From contig CAZABH010000039.1 in NCBI GenBank assembly GCA_964483585.1, positions 1 to 30,538 of the forward strand: a stretch of 30,538 nucleotides of DNA, read 5' to 3'. Positions 1 to 9,502 of this stretch are shown in pieces. Made by a program: the position numbers and the translations under genes. The notes under the pieces were generated by a model. That model ran no database searches, had not been told where the DNA came from, and was given only the letters and a program-made list of their open reading frames with translations. Numbering within the stretch: position 1 is the first letter of the stretch; every line of letters begins with the position of its first letter. The DNA comes from SZUA-430 sp964483585 (GTDB lineage: Bacteria; Pseudomonadota; Alphaproteobacteria; Micropepsales; Micropepsaceae).

Positions 1-2143
1 CGCGCGCGCGGACGGCGGCAGCGTCGTTTTCGCGCTGGCGCAGGCGACCGATCTTCCGCAGGGGACCGGCACTAGCCCGGCACCCGCGGCCAACGCGGAT
101 GAGAAGCCGCAGGAAGTTCTCATTCGCGCCGACAAGATGTCATACGACACAAATTCCAATGTCGTGACCGCCGAGGGGAATGTCGAGATCACTTACGGAT
201 CGCGCACCCTGCTGGCCGAGAAGCTGAGCTATAACCAGCAAACCCGGATCGTTACTGCGGAAGGCAACGCGACGCTTCGCGAAGCCAACGGGACGACGCT
301 TTCGGGAAACCGCATCGAAATCACCGACGACATGCGCGATGGCATCATCGACAGCTTGAACGTCGTCATCGCCAGCCGTGGCCGGCTTGCGGCAGCGAAG
401 GCCACGCGGTCGGACGGAAACGTCATGACGCTGGAGAAGGCCGTCTACACGACCTGCAAGCCCTGCCAGAGCAATCCTGAAAAGGATCCGACTTGGCAGA
501 TCAAGGCATTCCGCATCGTTTATAATCAGGAAAAGGCGCGGGTTGAGTATGAAGACGCCTTCTTCGAAGTATTTGGCGTTCCGGTCGTCTACCTTCCGTA
601 TTTCTCACACTCGGACCCAGAGGCGCCGCGAGAATCAGGCTTTCTGGTTCCAAGCGTAGGACACTCGTCCGACCTGGGTTACTTCCTCGAGGTCCCCTAT
701 TACTTTGCACTCGATCCCAGCTACGACCTGGTGCTCGCGCCGGTCTACACAGAAAACGACGGGCCGCTTCTGAAATCGGAATGGCGGCAACGCACGCAGA
801 GTGGCCTTTACAATCTGGAATTCAGCGCGCGTTACGGACGCCCGCGCGATGACAGCGGGGTCGAGTATGGGGATGACACTCTGCAGGGTCACATTTTCGG
901 CAAGGGCCGGTTCAAGATCGATGACATCTGGCAGTGGGGTTACAATGCACAGCTGACGTCGAATGACACCTATCTCAAGCGCTACGATATTTCTTCGCTC
1001 GATCGCCTCGAGAACAACCTGTTCATCGAAGGCATAAGTGGCCGCTCCTACGCAGCCGTCAACAGCTGGTATTTCCAGGGGTTGCGCGAAACTGATGATC
1101 CTGGAACCACTCCGCTTGTTCTGCCTTTGGCGGAGGTTGAGTACGTGCCGGACGAGGCTGTCTTTGGCGGTCGCATGGCCCTCAACGCCAGTGCCCTTTA
1201 TCTGCATCGTACCGAGGGCCGTGACACGGCGCGCCTGTCTGCAACTGGGTCTTGGAAGATGCCCCTCACCACCGATGACGGACATCTGATCACGTTATTC
1301 GCAAACCTGCGTGGTGATCTATACCACGTCACGGACCCTGCGCCGGGTGTGGACTCGGATACCGTAGGGCGTGCCCTTGCCTGGGGCGGGTTTGAATGGC
1401 GCTATCCACTCGTGCGTACGGATTGGGGCTGGAAGCAGGTCATCGAGCCGATTGTGCAAGTCATTGCGGCACCCAATGGCGGTAATCCGGACGAGATCCC
1501 GAATGAGGATAGTGGCGCCTTCGAGTTCGACGAGACCAATCTTTTCTCCTTCAACAAGTTCCCGGGGCTTGACCGTTTCGAGACTGGTTCACGCATCAAC
1601 GCGGGCTTTCGTGCTGCAGCCTACTTTGATGAAGGGTTTGTCGAGGCGATCGTCGGCGAAAGCTTCCGTTTCAACGAAGACAATTCCTTCACGCAGGAGT
1701 CAGGGTTGCGAGACCAGCAGTCTGACTTCGTGGGGCGCTTGATCGTGCAGCCCGATGGCAATCTGCGCATCGTGCATCGCTTCCGCATTGACAGGGATGA
1801 CTTCAGTTTCGAGCGGAACGAAATTTATGCGGAGGCCTCGGACCCAGGCGACTATCTCCTGCGAGCGGGTTACGTGCTGCTTGAGCCTGACCCGGTGCTG
1901 CCAGAGCAGCGGGAAGAGATTAACCTTCTGGGATCAGTCCGCGCGTTCGACAACATATGGCTGCGTGGCTCTGGCCGCCGCGACTTGTCTGGTGATCGCA
2001 TGATCGAGAGCAAGTTCGGCATTTTCTATGAGGATGATTGCGCCGAGTTCGGCGTTGATTTCCGTAGACGCTTCACGCGCGACCGGGATATTGAACCCGC
2101 AAGCTCGTTCCTCTTCACGTTCAGGTTGAAGGGCGTCAATTAG
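1..2143 (+). CDS. lptD: LPS-assembly protein LptD (5' end outside window)
   Basis: Outer-membrane beta-barrel that, with the lipoprotein LptE, inserts lipopolysaccharide into the outer leaflet. The frame is open from the left edge (first full codon at position 2), so the start lies upstream; the ATG at 137 is internal. The first visible residues end in a signal-peptidase-like ALAQA, then an OstA/LptA-type N-terminal domain follows (VLIRADKMSYD, then repeated TAEGN strands). The CKPC pair, the WQIKA segment that follows it and a late DDC cysteine fit the disulfide-linked cysteines of the family. The rest is rich in alternating aromatic and charged strands and ends in FLFTFRLKGVN, as expected of a barrel. 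surA follows on the same strand after about 145 bp, the usual alphaproteobacterial arrangement in which the chaperone that folds LptD is encoded beside it. The assignment is firm; only the N-terminus is missing. Confidence 0.95.
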   Translation, partial: ARADGGSVVFALAQATDLPQGTGTSPAPAANADEKPQEVLIRADKMSYDTNSNVVTAEGNVEITYGSRTLLAEKLSYNQQTRIVTAEGNATLREANGTTLSGNRIEITDDMRDGIIDSLNVVIASRGRLAAAKATRSDGNVMTLEKAVYTTCKPCQSNPEKDPTWQIKAFRIVYNQEKARVEYEDAFFEVFGVPVVYLPYFSHSDPEAPRESGFLVPSVGHSSDLGYFLEVPYYFALDPSYDLVLAPVYTENDGPLLKSEWRQRTQSGLYNLEFSARYGRPRDDSGVEYGDDTLQGHIFGKGRFKIDDIWQWGYNAQLTSNDTYLKRYDISSLDRLENNLFIEGISGRSYAAVNSWYFQGLRETDDPGTTPLVLPLAEVEYVPDEAVFGGRMALNASALYLHRTEGRDTARLSATGSWKMPLTTDDGHLITLFANLRGDLYHVTDPAPGVDSDTVGRALAWGGFEWRYPLVRTDWGWKQVIEPIVQVIAAPNGGNPDEIPNEDSGAFEFDETNLFSFNKFPGLDRFETGSRINAGFRAAAYFDEGFVEAIVGESFRFNEDNSFTQESGLRDQQSDFVGRLIVQPDGNLRIVHRFRIDRDDFSFERNEIYAEASDPGDYLLRAGYVLLEPDPVLPEQREEINLLGSVRAFDNIWLRGSGRRDLSGDRMIESKFGIFYEDDCAEFGVDFRRRFTRDRDIEPASSFLFTFRLKGVN

Positions 2144-2288
2144 GTACGAGGGCCCTCTTTGCAGCTTGCGCGCTCGCGGAGATTGCCGGCATTGAACGCC
2201 GGTCAAAAATCCTTATGGTAAGGCCAAATTCCCCAATGCCCTCTCGAGTCTCGTGTACTCGCTGGGCAAAGCACGGATCTACACACCC

Positions 2289-3683
2289 ATGTCGAGCCAG
2301 TTTGTTCGTACGCTCGCTTCGATCATTCGCATTGCTCCGGTAGCCATGACGCTTCTGGCAGGCGTGACGATGCCATTGGCAATGCCCGCATACGCTAAGG
2401 AAACAGGAACCCTGCGTGCGGCGGCGGTCGTCAACGACATCGTCATCTCGACCTATGACCTCGATCAGCGCGTGAAATTGTACATGGTCACCTCGGGTGG
2501 CGAGCAAAATGCTGAAACCGCCAAGCGGATGCGTCCCCAAATCTTGAGGCAACTGGTCGACGAGTTGCTGCAGCTGCAGGAGGCGCAGGAGAGCAAGGTC
2601 CAGGTCACCGGCGAGGACCTGGACAAGAGCCTGAAGCGGATTGCACAGCAGAGCAACATCTCGGTCGAGCAAATTTACAAGACACTCGACGACAACAAGA
2701 TCGCTCGATCGACCCTGCTGAACCAGATCAAGGCTGACATCGCCTGGCAACGACTGGTCCAGGGACGGCTTGCGCCAAGGGTGACGATTTCCGACGAAGA
2801 AGTTGATGCCGCCTATCTTCAGGCGCAGGAGGCTTCGAAACAGCCGCAGTATCTGCTCTCGGAAATATTCCTTGCCGTCGACGTTCCGTCTGCCGAAGAA
2901 CAGGTCCGGCAGAACATGCAAAGCATCATAAACCAGCTGCGGCAGGGGTCGAATTTCCCCGCGCTTGCCCGACAGTTCAGTCAGTCGGCCACTGCCTCGT
3001 CAGGCGGCGACCTTGGATGGCTTGTTTTGGGAGACTTGCCGGATCCGGTCGCCGAAAAAGTGAAGTCCATGGCAACGGGTACCATCACCGAACCCATCCG
3101 TGCGCCGGGTGGTTTCTATCTCATGGCGCTCAGGCAGAAGCGCCTTGCGGCCGGCGCCGCGCCTCAAAAGCCGGCAGCGCCGGCGCAGGCTGCACAACCG
3201 GAGCAGCGCATGAGACCTGTCGTTACCCTGGGTCGCATTTCCTTGCCTGTCCCCGCCAATGCATCAAAGGCCAAGGAAGAGCAGGTTCGCAACGCTTCCA
3301 TTGAGATTTTCCGAAGCATCAATGGTTGCGGAGGTGCCGGCCAAGCCGCCCGCGCCCGCGGCGCGACTTTCCAGATGGTGGGCGCAGTAACCGTCAAGGA
3401 TCTGGCGCCACAGTTCGCAGACATTCTCCGCAAGACACCAAATGGGCGATCGACACCGCCGCTTCGGGGAGCCAATGGCATTGAAATGTACGTCATCTGC
3501 GAGGGCGGAATGCGGCCTGCAGTCAACCCGGGCTCGGGCATGGATGACAGCGAAAAGCCGGCGGCCGAGGTAAGCAAGGAAGACATCGAGAACAGGCTCT
3601 TCAACCAAGAGCTCTCGATGCTGTCGCGACGCTACCTCCGCGACCTTCGCCGCGACGCCACAATCGAGATCAAGGAATACTGA
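2289..3683 (+). CDS. surA: periplasmic chaperone / peptidyl-prolyl isomerase SurA
   Basis: Periplasmic chaperone for unfolded outer-membrane proteins such as LptD. I chose the ATG at 2289 (464 aa). The frame is open back to a GTG at 2253, but from 2289 the product begins with a compact signal peptide ending in MPAYA. The SurA N-terminal domain follows (VVNDIVISTYDLDQRV, then RPQILRQLVDELLQLQEA), then a parvulin-type domain at about residues 185-300 with YLLSEIFLAV, the FSQSATASSGGDLGWL signature and the closing GGFYLMALRQKR. The second half after an Ala/Pro/Gln-rich linker looks like a degenerate second rotamase unit. No convincing Shine-Dalgarno sequence precedes either start, so the exact start is the weakest point. 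pdxA begins 7 bp after the stop, implying one transcript. Confidence 0.93.
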   Translation: MSSQFVRTLASIIRIAPVAMTLLAGVTMPLAMPAYAKETGTLRAAAVVNDIVISTYDLDQRVKLYMVTSGGEQNAETAKRMRPQILRQLVDELLQLQEAQESKVQVTGEDLDKSLKRIAQQSNISVEQIYKTLDDNKIARSTLLNQIKADIAWQRLVQGRLAPRVTISDEEVDAAYLQAQEASKQPQYLLSEIFLAVDVPSAEEQVRQNMQSIINQLRQGSNFPALARQFSQSATASSGGDLGWLVLGDLPDPVAEKVKSMATGTITEPIRAPGGFYLMALRQKRLAAGAAPQKPAAPAQAAQPEQRMRPVVTLGRISLPVPANASKAKEEQVRNASIEIFRSINGCGGAGQAARARGATFQMVGAVTVKDLAPQFADILRKTPNGRSTPPLRGANGIEMYVICEGGMRPAVNPGSGMDDSEKPAAEVSKEDIENRLFNQELSMLSRRYLRDLRRDATIEIKEY

Positions 3684-3690
3684 TACTCTG

Positions 3691-4704
3691 ATGGAGCTCC
3701 TGCGACAGCCGCTTGCGCTCACCATGGGTGAGCCCTCCGGGATCGCTGGTGAGCTGGTGATCAAGGCTTGGAAACCCGACGATGGCGGGAGCGTTCCGCC
3801 CTTCGTCTACCTGGGGGATCCGTCTTGGCTGCGCGCAGAGGCTCATCATTTGCGCTCTCATACCCACATTATCGAAGTTGGCTCGACAACCGAGGCCCTG
3901 CAGCGCTTTCATGAGGGGATCCCGGTCCTGCCCGTTCGGCTGGCGCAGCAACCCAAGCATGGCATTCCCTTGGCTGAGAATGCCGGTGCGATCATCGAGT
4001 CGATCCGCCTTGCAACCACCCTGGCGCAGGGCGGAGCTTGTGCCGGCGTTGTCACATCGCCAATCCAGAAATCAACCCTGTATGAGGCCGGGTTCGGCTT
4101 TCCTGGGCACACCGAGTATCTCGCATCGCTGACTGGCGCGAAAAGCCCCGTGATGATGCTGTCGATCGATGGCCTGCGCGTTGCTCCTGTGACCGTGCAC
4201 CAGTCCCTGCGGGACGCGATCGCTGCCCTGTCTTCGGACGCCATCGTGGAGACAACACTTGTTCTTGCTGCGGCCCTGCAGCGGGATTTTGGTATTGCCC
4301 ACCCGCGGATTGCGGTTGCGGCACTCAATCCGCATGGTGGTGAGAATGGAAAAATGGGGCGCGAGGAAATCGATGTGATCCGTCCGGCCATCCTGCGTTT
4401 GCAGGCGCACCAGATTTGCGTTTCCGGGCCCCTCCCGGCCGATACGCTGTTTCATGCGGAGGCGCGTGCACGCTTCGATGCCGTCGTCTGCATGTACCAT
4501 GATCAGGCGCTCATCCCCCTGAAAACACTCGACTTCCACCGTGGTGTAAACACAACGCTTGGACTGCCGATCATACGCACATCGCCCGACCACGGCACTG
4601 CCCTCGACATCGCGGGAAGCGGCGTTGCCAACCCCTCAAGCCTTCTTGCAGCCTTGCGACTTGCCGCAAAGATGGCGCATACGCGTGCAGGCGCTGCATC
4701 GTGA
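3691..4704 (+). CDS. pdxA: 4-hydroxythreonine-4-phosphate dehydrogenase PdxA
   Basis: NAD-dependent oxidation of 4-hydroxythreonine 4-phosphate in the DXP-dependent pyridoxal phosphate pathway; cytoplasmic. The 337-aa length is normal. The opening TMGEPSGIAGEL is the family signature. Histidines at about 170 (VTVHQS), 215 (NPHGGENG) and 270 (MYHDQALIP) match the three metal-ligand histidines of the family, and the C-terminal RTSPDHGTALDIAG is also diagnostic. The gene sits 7 bp after surA, and its stop overlaps the GTG start of rsmA in a GTGA arrangement, so the three are probably translationally coupled. The surA-pdxA-rsmA order is widely conserved in proteobacteria. Confidence 0.96.
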   Translation: MELLRQPLALTMGEPSGIAGELVIKAWKPDDGGSVPPFVYLGDPSWLRAEAHHLRSHTHIIEVGSTTEALQRFHEGIPVLPVRLAQQPKHGIPLAENAGAIIESIRLATTLAQGGACAGVVTSPIQKSTLYEAGFGFPGHTEYLASLTGAKSPVMMLSIDGLRVAPVTVHQSLRDAIAALSSDAIVETTLVLAAALQRDFGIAHPRIAVAALNPHGGENGKMGREEIDVIRPAILRLQAHQICVSGPLPADTLFHAEARARFDAVVCMYHDQALIPLKTLDFHRGVNTTLGLPIIRTSPDHGTALDIAGSGVANPSSLLAALRLAAKMAHTRAGAAS

Positions 4705-5585
4705 ACCTCGAAGACCTTCCGCCCTTGCGTGATGTCATTGCGTCGCTTGGGCTATCGGCACGAAAATCACTCGGTCAGAACTTCCTCCTGGATCTGAATC
4801 TGACGCGGCGTATTGCCCGTGAGGCGGGGCCACTTCGGGGTGAAATTGTACTTGAGATCGGGCCTGGGCCTGGAGGGCTTACGCGAGCCTTGTTGCTCGA
4901 AGGAGCCCACCAAGTCATTGTTGTCGAACGGGATGAGCGATGCCTGCCCGCTCTCGAGGACATAGCCCGGGCAAGCGAAGGGCGCCTCGTGATCCACGTC
5001 GGCGATGCGTTGTCGGTCGACGAAGCGAGATTGCTTTCCGCGCAAAGGGTCCATGTTGTCGCCAATCTGCCCTACAATGTCGGCACGCCGCTGCTGGTCA
5101 AATGGCTTACCCCGCCTTCATGGCCCTCCTGGTACAAGAGCCTCACGCTGATGTTCCAGCGCGAGGTCGCCGAACGAATCGTTGCCCTGCCTGGAAGCAA
5201 CGCCTATGGCCGTCTGTCCGTCATCAGCCAATGGCGCACGAAACCTCGCATCCTGTTTGATGTTCATCGCAGCGCCTTTACGCCGCCGCCAAGCATCACG
5301 TCGTCGGTTGTCAGGTTCGATCTCTTATCGGGGCCACGCGGAGAGGCAGAGGTCGGCGACCTCGAGCGCGTCACGGCTGCAGCCTTCGGGCAGCGGCGCA
5401 AGATGTTGCGCTCGAGCCTGCGTGTCCTTGGGCCATTCAGCGATGCACTGCTGTCCGAGGCTGGCATTGCTCCCACGGCACGTGCCGAGGAGGTTGCCAT
5501 CGAGGGTTTCGCCGCGCTGGCGCGTGCCCTGGGGCGTCATTCCTCGGAAAGCAACGTCCTGACGAAGCCTGAAAGTCCTGTCTGA
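4701..5585 (+). CDS. rsmA: 16S rRNA dimethyladenosine transferase RsmA (KsgA)
   Basis: S-adenosylmethionine-dependent methyltransferase that dimethylates two adjacent adenines in the 3'-terminal helix of 16S rRNA during 30S maturation. The 294-aa product starts with GTG overlapping the pdxA stop by 4 bp. Visible motifs in order are KSLGQNFLLD (about 22-31), the SAM-binding EIGPGPGGLTRALL (about 52-65), VERDER, and the catalytic NLPY at about 122-125. A C-terminal FGQRRKMLRSSL segment is typical of the RNA-binding helical domain. The last 49 bp overlap the 3' end of gmk on the opposite strand, so there is no room for a terminator between the two converging units. Confidence 0.96.
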   Translation: MNLEDLPPLRDVIASLGLSARKSLGQNFLLDLNLTRRIAREAGPLRGEIVLEIGPGPGGLTRALLLEGAHQVIVVERDERCLPALEDIARASEGRLVIHVGDALSVDEARLLSAQRVHVVANLPYNVGTPLLVKWLTPPSWPSWYKSLTLMFQREVAERIVALPGSNAYGRLSVISQWRTKPRILFDVHRSAFTPPPSITSSVVRFDLLSGPRGEAEVGDLERVTAAAFGQRRKMLRSSLRVLGPFSDALLSEAGIAPTARAEEVAIEGFAALARALGRHSSESNVLTKPESPV

Positions 5586-6178
5586 CGGGTGCGTCGGCAG
5601 CGTTCGGCTTCGACGACCGTAACAATGCGCCGCTCGGCTGCATCGAGATCGTCATTGACGATGACATAATCGTATTCAGCCCAGTGGCTGATCTCGCTGT
5701 TCGCCTGGTTCATGCGACGTGCCACGACCTCGGCGGTGTCCTGCCCTCGCCTTGAAAGCCGACCATGCAATTCTGCACGCGAGGGTGGCAAGATGAAGAT
5801 GCTGACAACATCCTCACGTGCCTTCTCCCGCAGTTGCTGCGTTCCCTGCCAGTCGATGTCGAACAGCACGTCCCGCCCACTCCGGAGGACATCTTCGACC
5901 GGGCCGCGCGGCGTGCCATAGGAATTCCCGAATACGGTCGCGTGCTCCAGCAGCTCATCACGCCGAACACGCTCGTCGAACTCTGCCTGGGTCACGAAGT
6001 GATAATCAACCCCATCCACCTCTCCAGGTCTTCGGTTACGTGTTGTAACCGAAATCGACATCGAGATGTCGGCATCCCTCTTCAGCAGGCGGCGCGCCAA
6101 GGTGGTTTTGCCTGCCCCGGATGGAGAGGACAGGACCAGCATCATTCCGCGTCGTTCAATCGCTGGCGGCTTGCTCAT
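5537..6178 (-). CDS. gmk: guanylate kinase
   Basis: Phosphorylates GMP to GDP with ATP; essential in nucleotide metabolism. Start chosen at 6178 (213 aa) because ATG there overlaps the yicC stop as ATGA and gives the usual length; the frame is open 31 codons further but that extension has no family features. The P-loop SSPSGAGKTT lies at about 17-26, followed by the GMP-binding SVTTRNRRPGEVDGVDYHFV region (split here: SVTTRNRRPGE, then VDGVDYHFV) and FDIDWQGTQQL. Last gene of the fab-mltG-yicC-gmk run. Its final 49 bp lie antisense to the end of rsmA. Confidence 0.96.
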   Translation of the reverse strand: MSKPPAIERRGMMLVLSSPSGAGKTTLARRLLKRDADISMSISVTTRNRRPGEVDGVDYHFVTQAEFDERVRRDELLEHATVFGNSYGTPRGPVEDVLRSGRDVLFDIDWQGTQQLREKAREDVVSIFILPPSRAELHGRLSRRGQDTAEVVARRMNQANSEISHWAEYDYVIVNDDLDAAERRIVTVVEAERCRRTRQTGLSGFVRTLLSEE

Positions 6179-7062
6179 TCGACGTTCTGAACCTGTTCGC
6201 GAAACTGGTCGATGGTGGCCTTCATCTCGAGCCCGATACGCGTCAGCTGGATGTCTGTCGATTTCGAGCAAAGCGTATTGGCCTCGCGGTTCAATTCCTG
6301 CGAAAGAAAATCCAGGCGTCGACCCTGCGCGCCCTTGGCGGCGAGCAGCTCTGCTGCCTGGGCCAGGTGTGCCTTCAGACGATCCAGTTCCTCGCGGACA
6401 TCGGCCTTCACCAGCAGCATGGCCACTTCCTGCGCGATCCGTTCGGCGCTCACACCAGGTTGGCCGGCTTCTACCATCGCAAGCGATGCCTTCAAGCGTG
6501 CCTTAAGCTGTTCCGGCTGTGCAAGAATGGCAGTAGCCGCCTGATCGCGGAGGTCCGAAAGGGTGGCAATCTGGGCCGTCAAAAAGGTGCCAAGGCGTTC
6601 GCCTTCTTCGCGACGGGCCTGCAGCAGCCCATCGAGGGCGTGCGCAAGGCTTGAAAGCAAGGCGGCGTCTCGAGCCGCAAGCTCGGCTTCGGAGAGTTCC
6701 TGCTGCTGAACCTCGAGGACACCCCGCAGTGACAGGATACCGTCCATCCGCGGCGGGTCCGCGCGCACCCTGCCTTCGAGCGCCCCGATCACAGCAAGGA
6801 CCTGGGTGAGTGTGTCCTCGTTGACGCTCACAATACCGCGGCCGATACCCTCATCGACGGTCAAGGTTGCCGTCATGGATCCTCGCGTAAACCGCTCTGC
6901 AGCAAGACCGCGCACGGGTTGCTCGAGGCTTTCAAATCCCTCTGGCATGCGGACGCGCAGGTCCAACCCGCGCGCGTTGACGCTGCGTATCTCCCAGTGC
7001 CACCGCCATTGGCCGTGCGCCCCGTGAGCTCGGGCGAAACCTGTCATGCTTGCAAGGGGCAT
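6175..7062 (-). CDS. yicC: YicC-family endoribonuclease
   Basis: Member of the YicC/YloC family; the E. coli protein is an endoribonuclease involved in small-RNA turnover, so an RNase role is inferred by homology. The 295-aa product opens with the diagnostic MTGFARA (residues 6-12) and has the RSVNARGLDLRVRMPE segment. It ends in the conserved RRLDFLSQELNREANTLCSK block and a helical tail containing the ATIDQFREQVQNVE end. The start at 7062 has AGGA about 6 nt upstream. The stop overlaps the gmk start by 4 bp. mltG ends 74 bp upstream, consistent with one operon. A long coiled-coil-like middle (about 130-230) is normal for the family. Confidence 0.93.
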   Translation of the reverse strand: MPLASMTGFARAHGAHGQWRWHWEIRSVNARGLDLRVRMPEGFESLEQPVRGLAAERFTRGSMTATLTVDEGIGRGIVSVNEDTLTQVLAVIGALEGRVRADPPRMDGILSLRGVLEVQQQELSEAELAARDAALLSSLAHALDGLLQARREEGERLGTFLTAQIATLSDLRDQAATAILAQPEQLKARLKASLAMVEAGQPGVSAERIAQEVAMLLVKADVREELDRLKAHLAQAAELLAAKGAQGRRLDFLSQELNREANTLCSKSTDIQLTRIGLEMKATIDQFREQVQNVE

Positions 7063-7136
7063 TGTGTTTCCTGCTTCCCGATTCCGGACCCGGTCATCCT
7101 AGAGCCCTGCGGCGCCCGGCTCAAACATGCCGGCGG

Positions 7137-8153
7137 TCAGGGTGTGGTGGCCTTGCCCGCCGCAGCGGCACGTTCACGTTCGACCTGGCGCCACTTTGCG
7201 ACGTTGGCTTCGTGTTCTGCAAGCGTAGCGGCGAAAACGTGCCCTCCGGTGCCGTCCGCGACGAAGAACAAAGCGTCCGTGACGGCAGGGTTCAACACGG
7301 CCGCAATGGAGTCGCGGCCCGGATTTGCAATCGGGGTGGGCGGCAGGCCGTTGATCACATAGGTGTTGTAGGGTGTCGCCCTGTCGATCTCGCTCCTGCG
7401 AATACCTCGTCCCAGCGGCACGCCCTTTGTCAGGCCATAGATAATGGTCGGATCCGACTGGAGCTTCATCCCCTTTCGCAGCCTGTTGATGAAGACACCC
7501 GCAACAAGCGGGCGCTCGCTGGCAATCCCTGTCTCCTTCTCGACGATCGACGCCAAGATCACGGCCTCTTCTTTGGATGCAATGGGCAAGTTCGGTGCAC
7601 GCCCCGCCCACAGCTCGTCAATCACGGCCTGATGATCACGTTCCATGCGCTCGATCAGCTGGTCGCGGGGCATGCCCCGGTTGAATATGTATGTTTCGGG
7701 CAGCAGGGCGCCCTCGGCTGGCGATCGTGTTATGGATCCCTCGAGTGACGGATGACGCGCGACAAGATCAAGGATCATGGCCGTGGTCAGGCCTTCGGCC
7801 AAGGTCAGCTTGTAGACGATCGCCTTGCCTTCGATCAGGATGTCCATGATCTGACGAGGCGAAGCACCGGACGGGATCGCGTACTCGCCAGCCTTCAGCT
7901 GGGCTGCTTTGCCGTGATAGATCACGCCGGCCCGGAAGATGAAGCTGTTGTCGATGACCCCCTGGCTTTCCAGCGTGTCCGCAATGCGGTTCAGCCCGGT
8001 CCCGCGCGGCAGCGCGATCACCGTTTCCATCGTTCCGAAGGCTGCCGGTGGACCTGGGGCCTCAAATCTGGTCCAGACATGCCATGCCCCATAGGCGGCA
8101 CCGGCGATCGAGAGAACTAGAAGAAGCAAAAAGGCGCGAAAAAAGAACCTCAC
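7137..8153 (-). CDS. mltG: endolytic murein transglycosylase MltG
   Basis: Inner-membrane lytic transglycosylase (YceG family) that cleaves nascent glycan strands and sets their length. One N-terminal membrane helix (about residues 7-27) precedes a LysM-like region (ALPRGTGLNRIADTLESQG). The YceG catalytic domain follows, with EGALLPETY, the ILASIVEKETG motif (catalytic Glu at about 205) and SDPTIIYG. It continues with TPYNTY and PPTPIANPG. The frame is open to a GTG at 8168, but the second GTG at 8153 has GGGAG eight bases upstream whereas the first has nothing comparable, so I chose 8153 (338 aa). It lies 42 bp after fabF, a common coupling of lipid synthesis with cell-wall genes. Confidence 0.93.
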   Translation of the reverse strand: MRFFFRAFLLLLVLSIAGAAYGAWHVWTRFEAPGPPAAFGTMETVIALPRGTGLNRIADTLESQGVIDNSFIFRAGVIYHGKAAQLKAGEYAIPSGASPRQIMDILIEGKAIVYKLTLAEGLTTAMILDLVARHPSLEGSITRSPAEGALLPETYIFNRGMPRDQLIERMERDHQAVIDELWAGRAPNLPIASKEEAVILASIVEKETGIASERPLVAGVFINRLRKGMKLQSDPTIIYGLTKGVPLGRGIRRSEIDRATPYNTYVINGLPPTPIANPGRDSIAAVLNPAVTDALFFVADGTGGHVFAATLAEHEANVAKWRQVERERAAAAGKATTP

Positions 8154-8195
8154 CGGGTTCGCTCCCACGGAGAATGGACCGACCGCAATTCTTAA

Positions 8196-9461
8196 CTAAT
8201 GCGGCGCTTTCGTCAAAATCAGAGTTGCGTTGGTGCCGCCAAAGCCGAACGAGTTCGAGAGGGCGGCGCGGATCTCGCGCTTCTTCGCCTTGTGCGGGAC
8301 AAGATCGATCTTCGTTTCAACCGACGGGTTGTCGAGGTTGAGGGTGGGCGGGCACACCTGGTCACGTAGTGCGAGGATACTGAAGATTGCTTCCACGGCA
8401 CCGGCTGCACCTAAAAGATGCCCGATCGAAGATTTTGTCGAAGACATTGAGACGCGCTCGGCTGCGTTGCCGAACAACCTTTCGACGGCTCTCAGCTCGA
8501 TTTCGTCGCCCAATGGGGTCGATGTGCCGTGCGCATTCACGTAGTCGATGTCGGATGGCATCAGGCCAGCCCGCTTGAGCGCCATCTGCATTGATCGAAA
8601 CCCACCATTCCCATCTTCCGCCGGGGCGGTGATGTGGTGTGCGTCGCCCGACATGCCATACCCTTTGATCTCGGCATAGATCTTTGCACCGCGACTGCGG
8701 GCGTGCTCGAGTTCTTCGAGGATGACCATGCCGGCTCCCTCGCCCATCACGAAACCGTCTCGGTCCTTGTCGTAAGGGCGGGAGGCGCGATGCGGCTCGT
8801 CGTTGAAGCCGGTAGATAGAGCCCGGCATGCCGCAAATCCGGCCATGCCAATGCGGGAAATTGCAGCCTCGGCGCCGCCGGCGACCATGATGTCCGCATC
8901 GTCGAGCGCCACCATGCGGGCGGCATCGCCGATCGCATGTGCACCGCTGGAGCAAGCCGTCACCACAGCGTGGTTGGGGCCCTTGAGGCCATGCTTGATC
9001 GATACGTAGCCGGACGCGAGATTGATCAGACGTCCTGGAATAAAGAAGGGGCTGATCTTGCGCGGGCCTTTCTCGTGAAGGATCACGGATGATTCGGCGA
9101 TGCCGGGAAGGCCGCCGATGCCTGAGCCGATCATGACCCCCGCCCTTGCCTTCTGGTCTTCGGTTTCCAGACGGAAACCTGCATCGGCAATGGCTTGCGT
9201 GGCGGCAGCCATCGCGAAGATGATGAAATCATCCACGCGACGGTTTTCCTTTGGATCCATCCATTTGTCGGCGTCGAAGGTTCCATCGGAACCATCGCCG
9301 CGCCGAACGTTTGCCGCGATGCGGGCCGGGAGGTCAGATGTCTCGAATGTCGAGATCTTCCTGGCACCCGACTCGCCCTTGAGCAGACGAGACCAAGTTT
9401 CCTCTACGCCACAGGCGAGAGGCGACACCATTCCCAACCCGGTTACAACTACGCGGCGCAT
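8196..9461 (-). CDS. fabF: beta-ketoacyl-ACP synthase II (FabF)
   Basis: Condensing enzyme of type II fatty-acid synthesis, extending acyl-ACP with malonyl-ACP. The 421-aa length is typical. The protein begins RRVVVTGLGMVSPLACG. The nucleophilic cysteine is C170 in TACSSGAHA, and the two active-site histidines are H311 in VNAHGTSTPLGD and H348 in TKSSIGHLLGAAGA. The C-terminus has the conserved SNSFGFGGTNA block. It lies 41 bp downstream of acpP, its substrate carrier. KS II rather than KS I is favoured by the adjacency to acpP and by the thermosensing-type synthase layout in other alphaproteobacteria. Confidence 0.96.
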   Translation of the reverse strand: MRRVVVTGLGMVSPLACGVEETWSRLLKGESGARKISTFETSDLPARIAANVRRGDGSDGTFDADKWMDPKENRRVDDFIIFAMAAATQAIADAGFRLETEDQKARAGVMIGSGIGGLPGIAESSVILHEKGPRKISPFFIPGRLINLASGYVSIKHGLKGPNHAVVTACSSGAHAIGDAARMVALDDADIMVAGGAEAAISRIGMAGFAACRALSTGFNDEPHRASRPYDKDRDGFVMGEGAGMVILEELEHARSRGAKIYAEIKGYGMSGDAHHITAPAEDGNGGFRSMQMALKRAGLMPSDIDYVNAHGTSTPLGDEIELRAVERLFGNAAERVSMSSTKSSIGHLLGAAGAVEAIFSILALRDQVCPPTLNLDNPSVETKIDLVPHKAKKREIRAALSNSFGFGGTNATLILTKAPH

Positions 9462-9502
9462 GATTTATCCAGCTGACGGCAGGAGAAGCAGGCGCGGCGG
9501 CT

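Noticed and set aside
635..1285. Minus-strand 216-codon frame inside lptD
   Set aside because: Shadow of lptD, which is strongly supported; no motifs or start signal.
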